DNA of 64,000 bases from contig MEHQ01002595.1 in assembly GCA_008828725.1 (NCBI GenBank), forward strand, positions 62,001 through 126,000. The letters run 5' to 3'. Position numbers and translations under genes: made by a program. Below, in pieces: positions 1 to 11,872 of the stretch (position 1 is its first letter; each line of letters starts with the position of its first letter). This DNA comes from Saccharina japonica (lineage: Eukaryota > Sar > Phaeophyceae > Laminariales > Laminariaceae). Below the pieces are notes generated by a model. That model had not been told where the DNA came from. It ran no database searches and worked only from the letters and a program-made list of their open reading frames with translations.

Positions 1-1085
1 TCAAGCGTGCAATTTTTTCTTCACTGTGCTTTTGGGTTAGGTAGAGCTCCTATACACTATAATCAAGACCATCAAGCAAGGGGCGTCAGAAACGGGCAAG
101 CGCGCCTCCCTACCGTGCTATGCGTAGATGACGATCGCGATGATATCACGGTGTTCCCTTGACCACCGGAATGTAACGGTGAACATTATCTTGTCGCATA
201 GCAGGCCCTAACAAACGGAGCTGTTTGATGAAACTCATAATAGTCGTATTTTCTCCACGCTTTGCGATTGGCCAAAGGGTCTCCACCAAGACCCCAGGAG
301 GCCGACTGGCCTGGTAAACATGCCGCCCTTGGCCATTCTAAGCAACTGGGTATTTAATTAATTAGACAAGAAAAATAACAGAGAGCGAAAAGTGACCGGA
401 GCGAGTGGCTACCGATAATTTCCTCTTTGCGAACACAGCTTTTATCACCTCAACTGCAGCGTGAAGGCCCAGCGGACTGTGGTAGGTAGAGAACAGAGGG
501 TTCACGAACGATATCGAAACAACTGCATCCAATGCAGCTCCGTGCTACCGCCCTCGGCCGATCAAAAGTACTACTTCTGCAGGGAATGAAAACAACTCAG
601 TTGTGGCAGATACGGCAGTGCAGCTGAAAACAACCCGAACTCTATCCCGGGGAAATGTTGTGTTTCGGGGTAACGTTGCCCTGGCAGGGAATATGGCCGG
701 CTGGAAGCATGCACATACACAGGACTGTGCAGCAATGGATTTCGGCAGTACTCCTTTGCACCACCCACTTTGAACGTTGACAAGTGTTCGCTCTGTTTTT
801 ATATTTCATTATTTGCAATTACCCTCGTTTGTACACAATAAACCACCGTTCGTTCCGAGCACGGGAAGGCTCATTTTCGTTGCGCTTTTGGTTTGCATGT
901 TATATGTTGCTGTTCTACGTACGGTATCTACCGATGCTGGTACACGATACTTTAACAACTGTGCCAGAATCAAAGAATCAGACGTCCACGGTGCTGGTGA
1001 CTACACATACCCAGCACACACCCTCAGAGAAGGCGATGATGTGCGAATTAAAATGGACCCGTCTATATTTTACTCAATCTACTAA

Positions 1086-1140
1086 AACCGTGCTGGTTCG
1101 AACGCGGGGACGTCCCGAAGCTGGCCGACTCCCACTTGAC
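1086..1140 (-). repeat. tRNA box B-like relic shared by three copies
   Basis: GGTTCGAACGCGGGGACGTC here corresponds to GGTTCGAACCCCGGGACGCC at about 26650 and GGTTCGGACTCCGGGACACT at about 48190, always in intron 5. The minus strand of the B version has a box A-like TGGCTCAGT upstream of the box B. It is probably an old tRNA-derived SINE inserted before the gene duplications. The spacing is too short for a tRNA gene. Confidence 0.45.
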
Positions 1141-1679
1141 TGACAGCAGCGCGAACTTGAATTTGATCGACTTTCCCACCCGCCCGCCCTGTCGCTTAAG
1201 AGAGGGGAGGACTCAGATTGCAACAAGTCGTGACGATTGTTGGCTGTGGTAATTACTTAGCCCCGCAAGGGAAGGAGCGGGGCATAAGTTTTTAGTTGGC
1301 GGCGCAAGGGATCTCGGAGTTGCAGATCCGACGTGCGAGACCCAGCCACATGACACGTCCGTCGTCTACCTTGGTGTTCCCTACTAGCCCCCCTTGCGAC
1401 AAAATGGACCAGGTCAACGGCAGCCGGACGGGCGCTTTCCTCGGTACCATTCATTCCGTGCGCTCGATCGATCCCTTTCCCTACCGCTGTTTTCATACAA
1501 CGGGACGTGGGCAACTCCCAATCAGCGTACATCTTGTGAGAATACTTGATCGCGGCCACGTGCACCCTCACGGTCGACTGCTGGTTGTTATGCACGAAAC
1601 ACCGACACGCCACGAATTCCAACACCTCGCCTAGAACCTGGTCCGGGTCCGCCAAAGTGTGCAGCCACGGCCCCTTTTC

Positions 1680-1901
1680 CTGCGCCTTTCTTTCCTTCAC
1701 CCATACGTTTCACTTGCCAGCGTAGTTTTTCTGAATGCTTTCCCCGACGGACCCCAAGGTCAGGGTCTTCGCCAAACGCGCTACATCTATTTAGAGGTAG
1801 CGCGTTTGGTGGAGACCCTGGCCTTGGGGTCCGTCGGGGAAAGCACTCAGAAAAACGACGCTGGTAAGTGGAACGTCTGGGTGAAGGAGATAAAGGCACA
1901 G
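1680..1901. repeat. Near-perfect 222-bp hairpin
   Basis: Arms of about 100 bp face each other around a 12-base loop at about 1785-1797. The core GACGGACCCCAAGG pairs with CCTTGGGGTCCGTC, and pairing continues outward to CCTTCACCCATACG versus CGTCTGGGTGAAGG. A few mismatches are present. It may be a foldback MITE or a small-RNA source; it is not seen at the matching place in B or C. Confidence 0.7.
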
Positions 1902-2379
1902 TCTCGGGACATCATATTTGCGGCAGTAATATTTTGCGTATCGACAACGTGGTTCGCCACGAACATATTGCCCGTAACGTGGCTTATAAGCCAACCAATG
2001 CACGCTAATTGAAAATCTGCAAGATCGCGGTAAGTTTCGGCACGATATCGGTAAACCAATACTTACACGGGCCGGCAACAGTCGGGACGTCAACGGTTAC
2101 CCAGTACTCTAGGCGGTACACCCGACCATTGCCGTTCCCGAAGGTTCAAGATGGTCACCTTGGGTAGGAAAGTATACCGAGGAGTCCCCTTGTAATATCA
2201 AACCGTGTTACGTGTTCGAACCAAGATAGCCCCGGTCTTGTAGACCACTGCAGGTGTAGCCCGTGATTTTTCTTTACAGCTTTCTCGGTATGCTTACAGC
2301 CGTAGCAAAGCTAATCTTGGATGCACGGATTAATGCAAAGCAACAACTTCTCCCCTGGTTTTTGCCTATCGCATCACAG

Positions 2380-5300
2380 GGCGTGGGCCATCTTGGCCTA
2401 CATGAGCGATTTCTGCGGAGACCGGGTAAGAATATCCCGCCCGCCCGAATGCGTTTGGTGCTGATCCGTCAAGAATGCCATCTTCTCGTTGGTTTGTCTG
2501 GAATGGTCAGAGGAACGTTCCCTGAGGAAAACTGGTTCGTAACAGTAGTTGATTTTTGTACTGTCATCATGCCGAAACCTAGTACCTAGTACCTGGTACC
2601 TCGTATGTTGTTTAACATATATCGTACCTGACACTGGCAATTAGTTTTGACATGTTTTCAAGATATTTGCGAACCCAACTTATTGAAATTATTTGCAGTT
2701 TTTCTTGATTTTGATATTAAGCTGGGTAGGGTTACTCGGACTGCTTAGTCGTAGAGCTGTTGCCATCCGGCCATGGTTACCTGCATTTTGCCGAAGTGCT
2801 CATACAACACGTACGGACAAGAATGACTCTGTTCTGTTGAGGTTTTCGCCTCGTCGGCAAGGTGCCTGTAACGGGTCGTGATAGCTGATCGTTATACACA
2901 CATACCGGCCGGGGTTACAAATTAAGCGTGAGTACCCACGTGACTTAACGTATGTGCTCGTCCTTACACTGCAGCTGGTACGTACGGGCATTTCGTTTTC
3001 CTTGGGTCACTTTGGTGTGCGGCCGTCAAACATGGTTTCGTTCTCCACGAAAAACTCATGCCTGGCAAATATGTTGGGACTGAAAACCTGTATTTTTAGA
3101 GAATTTATTATGTCGGCCAATGATTTTTACCAGGTATGCTGTACACACAATCTAAACATATTGGCACCGGTAGATTGGTCTAACAGGCAGTAAAGTTGCG
3201 CGACAACAGCGCATGACTTGTTGCGGCGAAGAGTGGCTGACCTGCCCGTGCTTGCTACGCCCATAAACAACCATTGTCTCACCTGCCCACCAGGACAACT
3301 TCCATCAGTTCGTGAAACGCGCCGACGATGTACTGTGCGACGTCCAACAAGAAAACAAAACCCTGCCAGAGGTACGAATCGAACTATGGAATGTATACTG
3401 TATACTGCCGTTATATTCCACTCCGGTTTTGGTCTACTGTGCTGCTTGTGTGTTGCATACCCCAGCACTCCACTGTTGCACGAGTGCCCTACCTTGTGCA
3501 CATGTTGGGACTAGACTCCATACTGTGGCACGTACATGCCATCTGGTATGGTTTATGAAATATCCTGTCGGGCATGTACAGACTCCGGCTGTCACATACC
3601 GCTGTTTTGACTGATGCACCCGTACCACACACGGTTGCTCCTGCTGAGGTATGGCATCACGCGTGCGGGGCCCAAGTAATAGAGGGTCGGCGTTTCAGAA
3701 AATTTGTATCAGAAAGGCCTGACGTACATGGGCACCCCACGTTTTGATGCTCCATCGCTGTTACGTTTAGGGCCAGGAGTCCTGTGCCTTGCGACTGAGC
3801 AATGCATCCATCATGATATCGAACGTGCTCCCATTCAAGACATCCGACCGCGCCCCCGTGCATTAGACCTGGTAATTCTCCTTTAGTGGCGCGCGTCTAA
3901 GTTTCAGGGCTGCTGCGGTGCGTCGTGTTCTCGACAGGGGCTTTCAGAAGTTGTCAAACACGGAGAAACCATCAGGATTTTTGTTGGAGACGTAAACAAG
4001 GAGGAGGTGGAATCGTTCGTCAACCAAGAACGAGTTATCCCGCAGGTGTGTGAGACGCAGAGTGCCCCGAGAGGAAATAGCAGGTGAAATCTTGACATCC
4101 GCCACCTTACGCTGGGAAATCCTTGATCCGGCGAGTGTTAACTCGGATATATTCAATATGATCGCTGCATAGGAGATATTGCCGTTGACAAGAGTAGCCG
4201 TTGCAGTGCGTCATACTCGCAACCCAGACCAGAAGCACATCGTGCTCGCAACACGGCCTCCCTCCCTTTTCGGCGACGTCTTTTAGATCACCCAAGCGGC
4301 AACCGAAGGCGAGATCTGCAAGTTCGTCATTCAGTCCTACAGATCGTTCCAGCAAGCTCTGTACCAGAACGTTGTGGAACACCGGTCTACTTCCGATAGC
4401 CTTGGGGGTGGCGGCGAGGAGCCTTTCGTCGACATTGCACCGGCAGAACCTGTTGCCGATGGCTTCTTGAAGGGATCGAAACCGCACTTTATCACCTCCC
4501 TTATTCGGGAGCAACAGACGAGTTTGGGCTCCTCCGGTATCCTGGACATGACAATCACGATGCTGAGTAGCCACTCGCGTCAGTTTGAACAGATCGAACA
4601 TGCGGCTGGCCGGTGAGACGCGTGATCGGCCATGCGCATAGAATATGGGTCCCAGTGACACTTTTAGGGAAGGCAACATTTCTGGCTGATGGGGTTTCTC
4701 GACTGGACCGTTTCCCGATGCCATTTTGTTTCTACATTGTTTTCGAGGAGAACCTACAGTTCTTTGTAGGATTGGCAATCGGGTTTAGCGTACAATGTTT
4801 GGGCGAGATACAGTCGCATGGTACGGTAAGGGGCACCATGTTACAGAGTTTGCTCCTCCCTTGAGCTCTATACTGATATGATAGTAAGTAATTCAAGTAC
4901 TAAAACGTAGTCGAACAATGATTATGCAGGAGAATATAAGTGCTACCCGGTGAAAAATCCCACGGCCCAAATACAACGATACACTGATACATATTGCAAC
5001 ACAAGAATTTAATATCCGACCAATTTGGGTTAACCTCTTAAGAACTGGTCCCACGAATTTGGGGACAAAGTACTTGGAATTAGTGTGGGGCATTTTTTTC
5101 AGTTCTGAATGGGTTAAGAAGCCCGATTATTCAGATAAAACGTTTCAACCAAAAATGGTTACATCTGTCGTCGTACGCGTCTTGTAGAGGTTTCCTATTG
5201 GGGAGCCTCAAGAAATTTGCAGCTGCATCCCCTACCCCTACCATGTATAGCATGTGTGTTACCAGGTAAGTCTGTACCCGAAGGTTACGTTAGTGCAGGG

Positions 5301-8300
5301 GCTCCCTCTCCTGTGCCGCTCTAGACATCATTTGGTTCGTGGATCCTCTATGTGCAGGATGTGGCTGCTCTCGACGGAAGAAACCATTCTACTTCCGATT
5401 AGCTCACTTCATCCACATTCCTATGGGCTCGTTCCGGGGTAAGGCTGCGCACAACATGCCTGATTTTCCCTTCGGTGTCGAACTGTGACGTGTGCTTTGC
5501 TGGGGTCACCGTCGGGAGGGCAGGTCAAGCATTCGAGAGGGCATTGGCGGGCTCATCATCAACTGGTGAGCTCCATGTGCTGCCCGCGTTTTCTGAATCA
5601 ACGAAAGCATGTTTTATCGACAAGTTCTCGTGTGGCACGTATTATGTACCTGGTATAGCATTAACGACACCGCCCAACAGTATCATGTCGATACTTGTGT
5701 GCTGTACTTTACGTCGAATCAATCCCACCCATGCGGTATCCTGCAGACATATTAATATAGCCTACTTTAAAGTGTGCTTGTGGCACACACGCCTCCGCTA
5801 ATCTCTGGTTGCTGTCTGTTGCATTTGTGGGTAAATCTGGTGAAGCCTTTACGTTAGTAATCGCCGTCTTGTTCACTTCGCCGATCCGGCAGCACCCTCG
5901 TCTTCGAGAGGATCTCCAGAAAAGACATAAGCGGTGCGCTCGGGAATCTTGAAACTTGCGGCGAGGTGTTCCAGCGGTACCCGGGACTATGCCGGTTCAC
6001 AATGGGGTGAGCAGAGCATGTGGGCTGGCCACAAGTTGTCGGGTGTGTGTACGCATTTGAAAGGTCTTGCTGAGCATAGCGATGCGCCTCAACCCACGAG
6101 TACATAGCGAGAGTTTCAACCGACTGTTGTATATACTTCTGTATAGGCCCACCTGCCGCGTATGGTGTCCTGGGAGACCTTTTTTTTCGGCCAGAAAACG
6201 GATTATTTGCCCAAACGAAGCGACTAATACCCGCGAGACAGTGATACCCACCGGCATAAACGCCAAGGTACTCCCAGGGTTTTCCTGGGGGTTTTATCGG
6301 ATAATCTACCGGCTTAAGATCGTACTTGGTTTGCAGCTTGAATTTTTTAGTCTTTGGCTGTTTTACCAGGTCACTGCACAGCCTGCCTGTACCGAAAAAT
6401 CAAGGTACCCATGTTTTTAGGCCATCAGTTCTGACGATTAGGAGACGGCTGGTCGGTTTCGCCGAGAATATTAAAAAAACGATTAGGACTTAAGAGAAAG
6501 AGAAAACATGCGCGGCAATGCCACCTTATAGACGTGGTGCCTTATTTTATGAGCTGCTCAGAAGGAGCTCAAAATATCACCCTAGAAATTCCTTGGAAGA
6601 AGCTTGTTCGCGCAACCCGACCAAGATTTATATGCCCCTGTCCTAAAACAATTACGCCAGTAAAGGTGTCATACTAACTGGTATTAACAGCTGCTCACTT
6701 GAGGGCCCATATTAACGAAGATAGAACAAGTTCAATTTGGAAAACAGTAAAATGGTCTAAACTTGCACCACCGCCAACAATTAGGATTTTGGGGTAGATC
6801 CAATTTGAATTAGACAAAAAAACAACAAGATCCGAGGATGTTTTTCTGCGTAGAATCCAAATCTGATTTGGGAGTTGGGTCGACTTGGACCGGCATGTCC
6901 ACGGTCGGTAAACGCCCCCGGTACAACCTGGTGCATTTCTTGATCGCATCGATGACCACGACCGAGGCGATAACACGTGAACCACAACGCGAGGCCACTG
7001 GGACAACAGCTGCGCCCACGCGTAAAGCCCATAGCACAGTGTGTCCCGGCAGTGGCGTCTCAAAACTAATTATGGCGGTCGCAATCCCAATTTTTCAACC
7101 AGCTCGATGCTCCAACCCGACCAAGAACCGAGTAATCGACACAAAAGCAATTGGATACGCTCCAGACTTTGATAGCACCATCTCCGTCGCTATCTCGCCC
7201 TTGTGTTTTTCTGGGATCCCTACGCCCACCCAAGATACCTTGAGAGCGATAGCTTTCTAGCCTGCACCGTCGAAAGCAAAAACATGCAGACGACGGCGCG
7301 CACGCACCGACGCATGCCTTCGCTCTCGTCTACTCTCGTCGGGTTTTGTGGCCTGGGCGTTGTGAGACGTTCTGCAGTATTTCGAGTTCAGAAAGACTTG
7401 AATAAATAATTTACCTTTCCCGATAGAATGCCCACTTTTGTTTCGTGGAATCAAATCCAAATTTTGGGTCTCAAATTGGATTTGTTTTCTAGCTTGGTTA
7501 ATATGAGCCCTGAGGAGCTCAAATGGTCAGAAAGGTTTTCAGCCAAGGAAGTGGTGCACCTACCGCGTGGCATTGATCATCGTTGGTTTTGACTATCCCG
7601 CTGAGTAAATTGTTTGTTCGGAGGTTTAGAAATCAGTTCCTGATGCTCGGAAACTCGATTGTTCGTATTACTGGTGTAGTTGACGGTGGCGAGGTTATAT
7701 GTCTTGATACTGCTCTATCTGGACCGTGCTGGGGAATGTACGTGATGATTCCGTTTTCACCGCTGCACTTTTGTCATTTACTGCTGACTACTGCCCGCAC
7801 GCGTAGTATAATATACTGTTCTCGACGATTTGGTGGTTGGTCACAGTCGTTCCGCCGATGCCATGCAATTTGCCACCGTCATCAGATATGTGTCGTATAT
7901 ACTGTTTAGCTGCCGCTTCGGCCTGCTATCCTGCGGAATAACCCACCTTGCGCAGTTATCTACAACAGAACGACCCGTTTATGTCTTCCATCTGGCAGTC
8001 GACCGCGTGCTGGGCAACGTTTAAGTTTGTCTTGGCTACTCCTTGTCCTTCACCGAGCAACGGAAGCGTTGTCTATCTGTAGTCCCAGCAAGCATCGTAG
8101 CATATTGTGCAGCCGCCAGTGCTCCAGAACACGGGCTTATATACAGGGTTGGGCTACATGCAGCAGTATGTACTGCATATCCTCTTACAGAATACAACAG
8201 CAAAAAACGCTGCCTCCCTTCTAAGCAGAAGTTGGTCGTCGCGATCCCGCCTTCAGAGAGCCATCATGCCTTCGGATTCCGCCGGCTATGCTTGGGTCGA

Positions 8301-9766
8301 AAGCGATTGGGCCCTGTATGTAGCCATGGAGGCGCGATAATCGGAATTACCGGCAATAGAGTAGCACTCACACTCCCTTCGAATGGGTCCAAATACCGAA
8401 GAGCACGCTGCTCTCAATCGCTATGTAAACCTGTTTGCGGCGCACCGTTTCCTTCCAGGGGTACACATTATAGATGGCCAGCCTGCACCGAGCTGAGTAA
8501 ACCTACTGGTGCCTTACTCGCGTACTCAGACTGTTTTCGTGCAAAACACCAATCTCGTATCGTAATGATCTCGCCCAAACCCCGGGCCCTTTGAACAGGG
8601 CACACATCACGCACATGCTTTTGGCAAACCTCGCTGTGATAGACTGCCCAAGAGCTCGAGCGGTTTATGACAAGATGAGGACAGCCTACAACTCCGCACT
8701 CCTTGCTGGCACTCCGGCTATCCCTCCTTTCGAGGAGTGGCAAGGGGTATCGGCCTTTTGCGACAACTACAACTGCAGGTGGGTCTTCCTCTGCGGCGCT
8801 ACGTTCGCCTGGCGGTGGTGATAGAGAAGCTCTCTGCGAAGATTGCCTTCAAGCCGACTCGACCGTATGTCGCCATCGCTGTAGTAGTTTGACTGAAAGG
8901 CTGCTACAAGTTTGTTCTGGCGTTTGATGGATAATTTTGTCAGTGCTGCAGTTTGACGGACACCATTATCAGTAGAAGTAAATGTAACAACAAAGGCCTA
9001 GGCGATCTTAACGGACGAGCGTGCGAAAGCAAGCTTGGGCTCGGGCCTAGGATCGACGCTTCATCGAGTAATATTTGTGTCCGGTAAATCGATTGTACCA
9101 GGTATATAGGATGTACGCTGCGCATCCTGTGGCTTGTACAATGCCTACTACCGTTGAGTTCAAGCCGCACACCGCCCACGTTTTGCACCAACTGCGGTCC
9201 ACAGGTTGATGGAGTTCATGGTGAATATAGAACACGGTGATGTCTCCCCCCCCCCTCCACCCGAAGAATGCGCCGCCGAGATACGGCAGAGGGGGCCACG
9301 CGACGTGCCGGCACATGGCCGGGAACAGGAGGGGTTCTCTTCAGCCACGGGCTTCGGAGAGGGGGTTGAGGGAAGCTCGGCTTCCGATGCGCGAAATGGG
9401 CCTGAGACCTTGGATGGGCCGAAACCAAACGTTGGATGCATGGAAACCGTGTCTTTTGATGGGGGGCGGAACGCGATGATGCAACCGCAGGAGTCGACGC
9501 TTACCCCGTCATCTATCGTTCGGGAGGATGTTGTTGCCGAGCCTATAGTCGACTCTTACGTTCGCCGCGTTGTGAATGGGCAAAGCTCTTCGGATCGATT
9601 GACGGAATTCGGACCCCAAGCAGCAGAAGCGCTCTTGTTGTCGGAGTTTAGTGGGGGTCGTGCGTTGACAGGCGAGACAGAAGATGACAGCATCGATGTT
9701 GAAGATTGGTTAGACGTCACCCACGCCATGTTAGATACCAGTGAGCCTGAACTAGACTTGGCGTGA
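2380..9766 (+). CDS. Copy A: Zn(2)Cys(6)-type regulator paralog, exons 6-13 only
   Basis: Eight exons align with copies B and C: 2380-2425, 3294-3371, 3938-4045, 4287-4612, 5524-5565, 5893-6006, 8599-8778, 9205-9766. Each lies between AG and GT, is open, and has the same phase as its partners. Exon 6 reads RAWAILAYMSDFCGDR, exon 8 starts GLSEVVKHGETIRI, exon 11 contains CGEVFQRYPGLCRFTMG, and exon 13 ends in an acidic tail and TGA. The DNA-binding half (exons 1-5) is not seen. Homology to the intron 5 sequence of B and C begins near 1060, and 1-1050 matches nothing in the other copies, so the head is either outside the window or lost. Intron 11 holds a Harbinger-like element and the intron 9 region a piggyBac-like MITE. 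Role by family: fungal-type transcription regulator; the A product alone would lack the zinc cluster. Confidence 0.72.
4287..4612 (+). CDS. Copy A exon 9 (largest internal exon)
   Basis: The 326-nt exon starts in phase 0 after TTTTAG and ends in phase 2 before GTGAGA. It encodes a mostly helical stretch that includes a GEICKFVIQSYRSF segment, then DFLKGSKPHF-like and SRQFEQIE motifs shared with B and C. It is three bases longer than the 323-nt partners because of an in-frame Gly-rich addition (codons for GGGGEE) in mid-exon. Third-position differences are frequent among the three paralogs while the frame stays open, which favours real coding sequence. The exact function of this segment is unknown. 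Confidence 0.75.
5030..5117. mobile_element. piggyBac-like MITE, 88 bp
   Basis: The element begins TTAACCTCTTAAGAACTGG and ends CAGTTCTGAATGGGTTAA, inverted ends bordered by TTAA. A second 88-bp copy lies at 53417-53504. A related repeat at about 50215-50400 carries a single TTAA at the same point with no insert, which fits TTAA target duplication, the hallmark of piggyBac. Confidence 0.7.
6703..7510. mobile_element. PIF/Harbinger-like nonautonomous element
   Basis: The 808-bp element starts GGGCCCATATTAACGAAG and ends with the inverse of GGGCTCATATTAACCAAG (16 of 18 match), flanked by TGA at 6700-6702 and 7511-7513. G-rich ends and a 3-bp duplication fit PIF/Harbinger. Short AATCCAATTTG-type subterminal words repeat near both ends. 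Open frames inside show no transposase motif. It sits in intron 11 of copy A. Confidence 0.6.
9205..9766 (+). CDS. Copy A exon 13, acidic C-terminal tail
   Basis: The last exon begins after CCACAG with the third base of a codon, reads LMEFMVNIEHG, passes through a low-complexity Pro/Glu/Ser segment, and ends with an acidic stretch (DDSIDVEDWLDVTHAMLD) before TGA. Copies B and C share the ending, with VEDWLDVT nearly invariant. An acidic stretch with bulky hydrophobic residues is typical of activation domains; that role is inferred only. Confidence 0.72.
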
Positions 9767-10723
9767 ATCTGCCACTTCGTGTCTCGTTCACATCATCCCT
9801 GCTCGCGTTTCGATTGTAAGAGTTTATTTGGGGAGGGGTGGCGGGGGAGTCTTGCCCATCAACACAACCTATATATTAGAACCAGATTCTGCTCGTCTTG
9901 CCTGCCGTGAAAGAGTCAAGAACGCAGCCTCAGCCTCAAAATAGAGTACAGTCTTCCGAAGCACAACATGTGTCTCAGCAGTTATGAGCCTTTAATTTAC
10001 GCTGGCCAGCGTCCGTCAAGAGTGCACGCAGTACGTTCGCCCGGCACAGCGTCCATGGACATTTTGGTCGTGCGTCGTGATTCATAGATAAGGGAGCCGA
10101 TACGGATATTATTTATGGGTGTTCAGAATATGTCGTTTATGTACAGTAGTGTGGCACCACGAAGATGTGTTAGGTTGCCGATCGCATTGAGCTTAGGGAT
10201 GCGGGTCGAAATTTGTAGGAATCTCTCCTGGAGCCGAGAGAACCAAGCGACCGTTGTAAGTACCAGGTATAAACTACGAAGACGGCAAGGCGGTGGGTGC
10301 CTTAGACAGTGTCCAAACTGCTCTGCGTTCTATTTATAATGTCGAAGTCGCCCCCTCGTCCGTGAAGCGCGTGATTGAGGGTGAAAACGAGGTGCTTGTA
10401 GTGTAGCCAGGCAGCCCTAGGCCTGAGCATCCGAATGCATAATATCTCAGCAACCTTCGGGTCTACTTTAGGTCGTACATTAACTGCGAGATACGCACAC
10501 TATCAGCACACTACGAACTCGTACGATTAATACACTACTACTCGTACACGGCGGTGCTGGTATTCGCAGGTGGGGGCGCTCGTCGTGGCCAAGGCAAGGG
10601 GTTTGTTATTGCTAATGGATACTCGCACTGCTGCTTGCTGCTTTATGTGTCGAAGTATATTCTTCAGAATACCAGCCAGTCAGAAATAGTTGGCAAGACC
10701 ACATACATGCCAGTCAGAAAATA
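9767..10723. other. 3' flank of copy A
   Basis: The sequence after the stop is shared with B (33766-34520) and C (54280-55000), including a GCCGT(C/G)A(A/G)A(C/G)(A/G)GTCA-type block near 9905 and a CAAGGCGGTGGGTGCC block near 10285. This is probably 3' UTR plus downstream unit sequence. No gene was recognised. Confidence 0.5.
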
Positions 10724-11002
10724 GTGGTCCCTCTATAATGCCGGTTTAATAATGACGGTGCCCTATAAATGCCGGTGAAATCGCTTGACACGGCCGGAAC
10801 CCGCTTTAATGCCGAACCGGCATTATACCGGACACGCCCGTTATAATGCCGGTTCCGCCACTTGGGTGCCCCTCAATAATGCCAGTTCAGTAGTTAGGCC
10901 GCCTTTTCTACCCCCTGTTTCTGTACATCTACATCGACACTACACACAAGCACCAGAGCAACAGCAGTACAGCTACCGGCACCACCAGCAGATAGGAACA
11001 CC

Positions 11003-11326
11003 ATGCCCTGCGCAGCCGGTGAATTGTGCACTTTGAGAAAGAACTCACCAGTAGCCCCTGACGGCCACCCACGTCGGGGAGGGTGTGGTGGGCGACTGCA
11101 CGGCTTGTGTGGTGAACCAGAGCAAGAGGGCGGAAGCGAAATCCACCGCATCTGCCCTCGATGCGCTGCCGCCAAGCAATCCGCCGACGCCTCGAAGGCT
11201 TCCGCGAGCAAGCGGCCAGTGCCAGCCACGCGTCTCTTTGGTGCGGGAGGGTCGAAGCGCGCGAAAGCTGCTGAAGGGAAACAACCCCACCCCAACCCCT
11301 CATCACATAACAGCCGATTTTCTTAA
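11003..11326 (+). CDS. Cys/His-rich short protein inside the GTGGTCCC element
   Basis: This 107-codon open frame from ATG 11003 holds several Cys and His in a zinc-finger-like order: CAAGELC at residues 3-9, GGCGGRLHGLCGE near 27-39, ICPRCAAAK near 50-58, then a basic Lys/Arg/Ala tail. CGGRLHGLCG resembles small zinc-binding modules at the N-termini of transposases, but I cannot name the family. It lies a short distance inside the left end, where a transposase exon would be expected. No catalytic region is seen. Confidence 0.4.
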   Translation: MPCAAGELCTLRKNSPVAPDGHPRRGGCGGRLHGLCGEPEQEGGSEIHRICPRCAAAKQSADASKASASKRPVPATRLFGAGGSKRAKAAEGKQPHPNPSSHNSRFS

Positions 11327-11375
11327 TTGAGAATTGCCTTTCCGATGAGAATGAAAATCGATTTTCGTTCTTCGT
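11313..11375. repeat. Inverted partner of 20555-20620
   Basis: The block starting CAGCCGATTTTC here is inverted at 20555-20620, ending GAAAATCGGCTG, with GCCTTTCCGATGAGAATG versus its complement inside. The pair lies just inside the ends of the outer element and encloses the DIRS element, so it may be a nested foldback or a second terminal pair. Confidence 0.55.
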
Positions 11376-11748
11376 TATTGTTTAATAAGAGTTGTATTTC
11401 GCTCACGGTTAAAAATTGACCTAGAAAATATGTTCCTCGATGGTAGGTATCGATCCACGATTTCTTTTTTATAACAACCTTGACAGGATCCAACAAATCA
11501 AGGATTTGCAGAATATTCTCCGGTCCTTGGACCGGAGACTCAGCAAGCATAATTCTAAAAGTGTTCCCGATTTTCAAGATAATAGGCGTGACAGAAAAGT
11601 GACCCCCTCTCATCGTACCACGGGTACCCCCTTGTCCCCTCGACCCTCAAAGCCCGTTCTCGGCTTACAGCAGCGGCGTCGGAGGGGGGGGTTGTGATGT
11701 GCTGCAAAGTCGCGAACACCTCAGACCTGGCATGCCAAGGGTATGCGG

Positions 11749-11872
11749 GTATGAGTACATGCCACGCCTCGCCACGAGTATGAGTACATGCCACGCCTCG
11801 CCACGAGTATGAGTACATGCCACGCCTCGCCACGAGTATGGGTATATGCCACGCCTCGCCACCACGCCTCGT
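11749..11872. repeat. 29-bp tandem repeat, about four units
   Basis: The unit ATGCCACGCCTCGCCACGAG plus TATGAGTAC repeats with few changes, then decays into CACGCCTCG fragments. There are no spacers between units. Confidence 0.85.

Larger units (their letters stand above)
1..2379. other. Upstream flank / intron 5 region of copy A
   Basis: Positions 1-1050 match no other part of the window and hold no gene I recognise. From about 1060 the sequence aligns with B near 26640 and C near 48180, that is, with intron 5, interrupted by unrelated DNA with a large hairpin at 1680-1901. A short perfect stem (GCCCCGC/GCGGGGC) lies at about 1261-1284. Confidence 0.5.

Noticed and set aside
4107..4778. A 223-codon minus-strand frame over copy A exon 9
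   Set aside because: The + strand reading is conserved in B and C with proper splice sites; the minus frame is a shadow.
11749..11872. CRISPR-like array
   Set aside because: The 29-bp units are contiguous with no spacers and the genome is eukaryotic; it is a simple tandem repeat.
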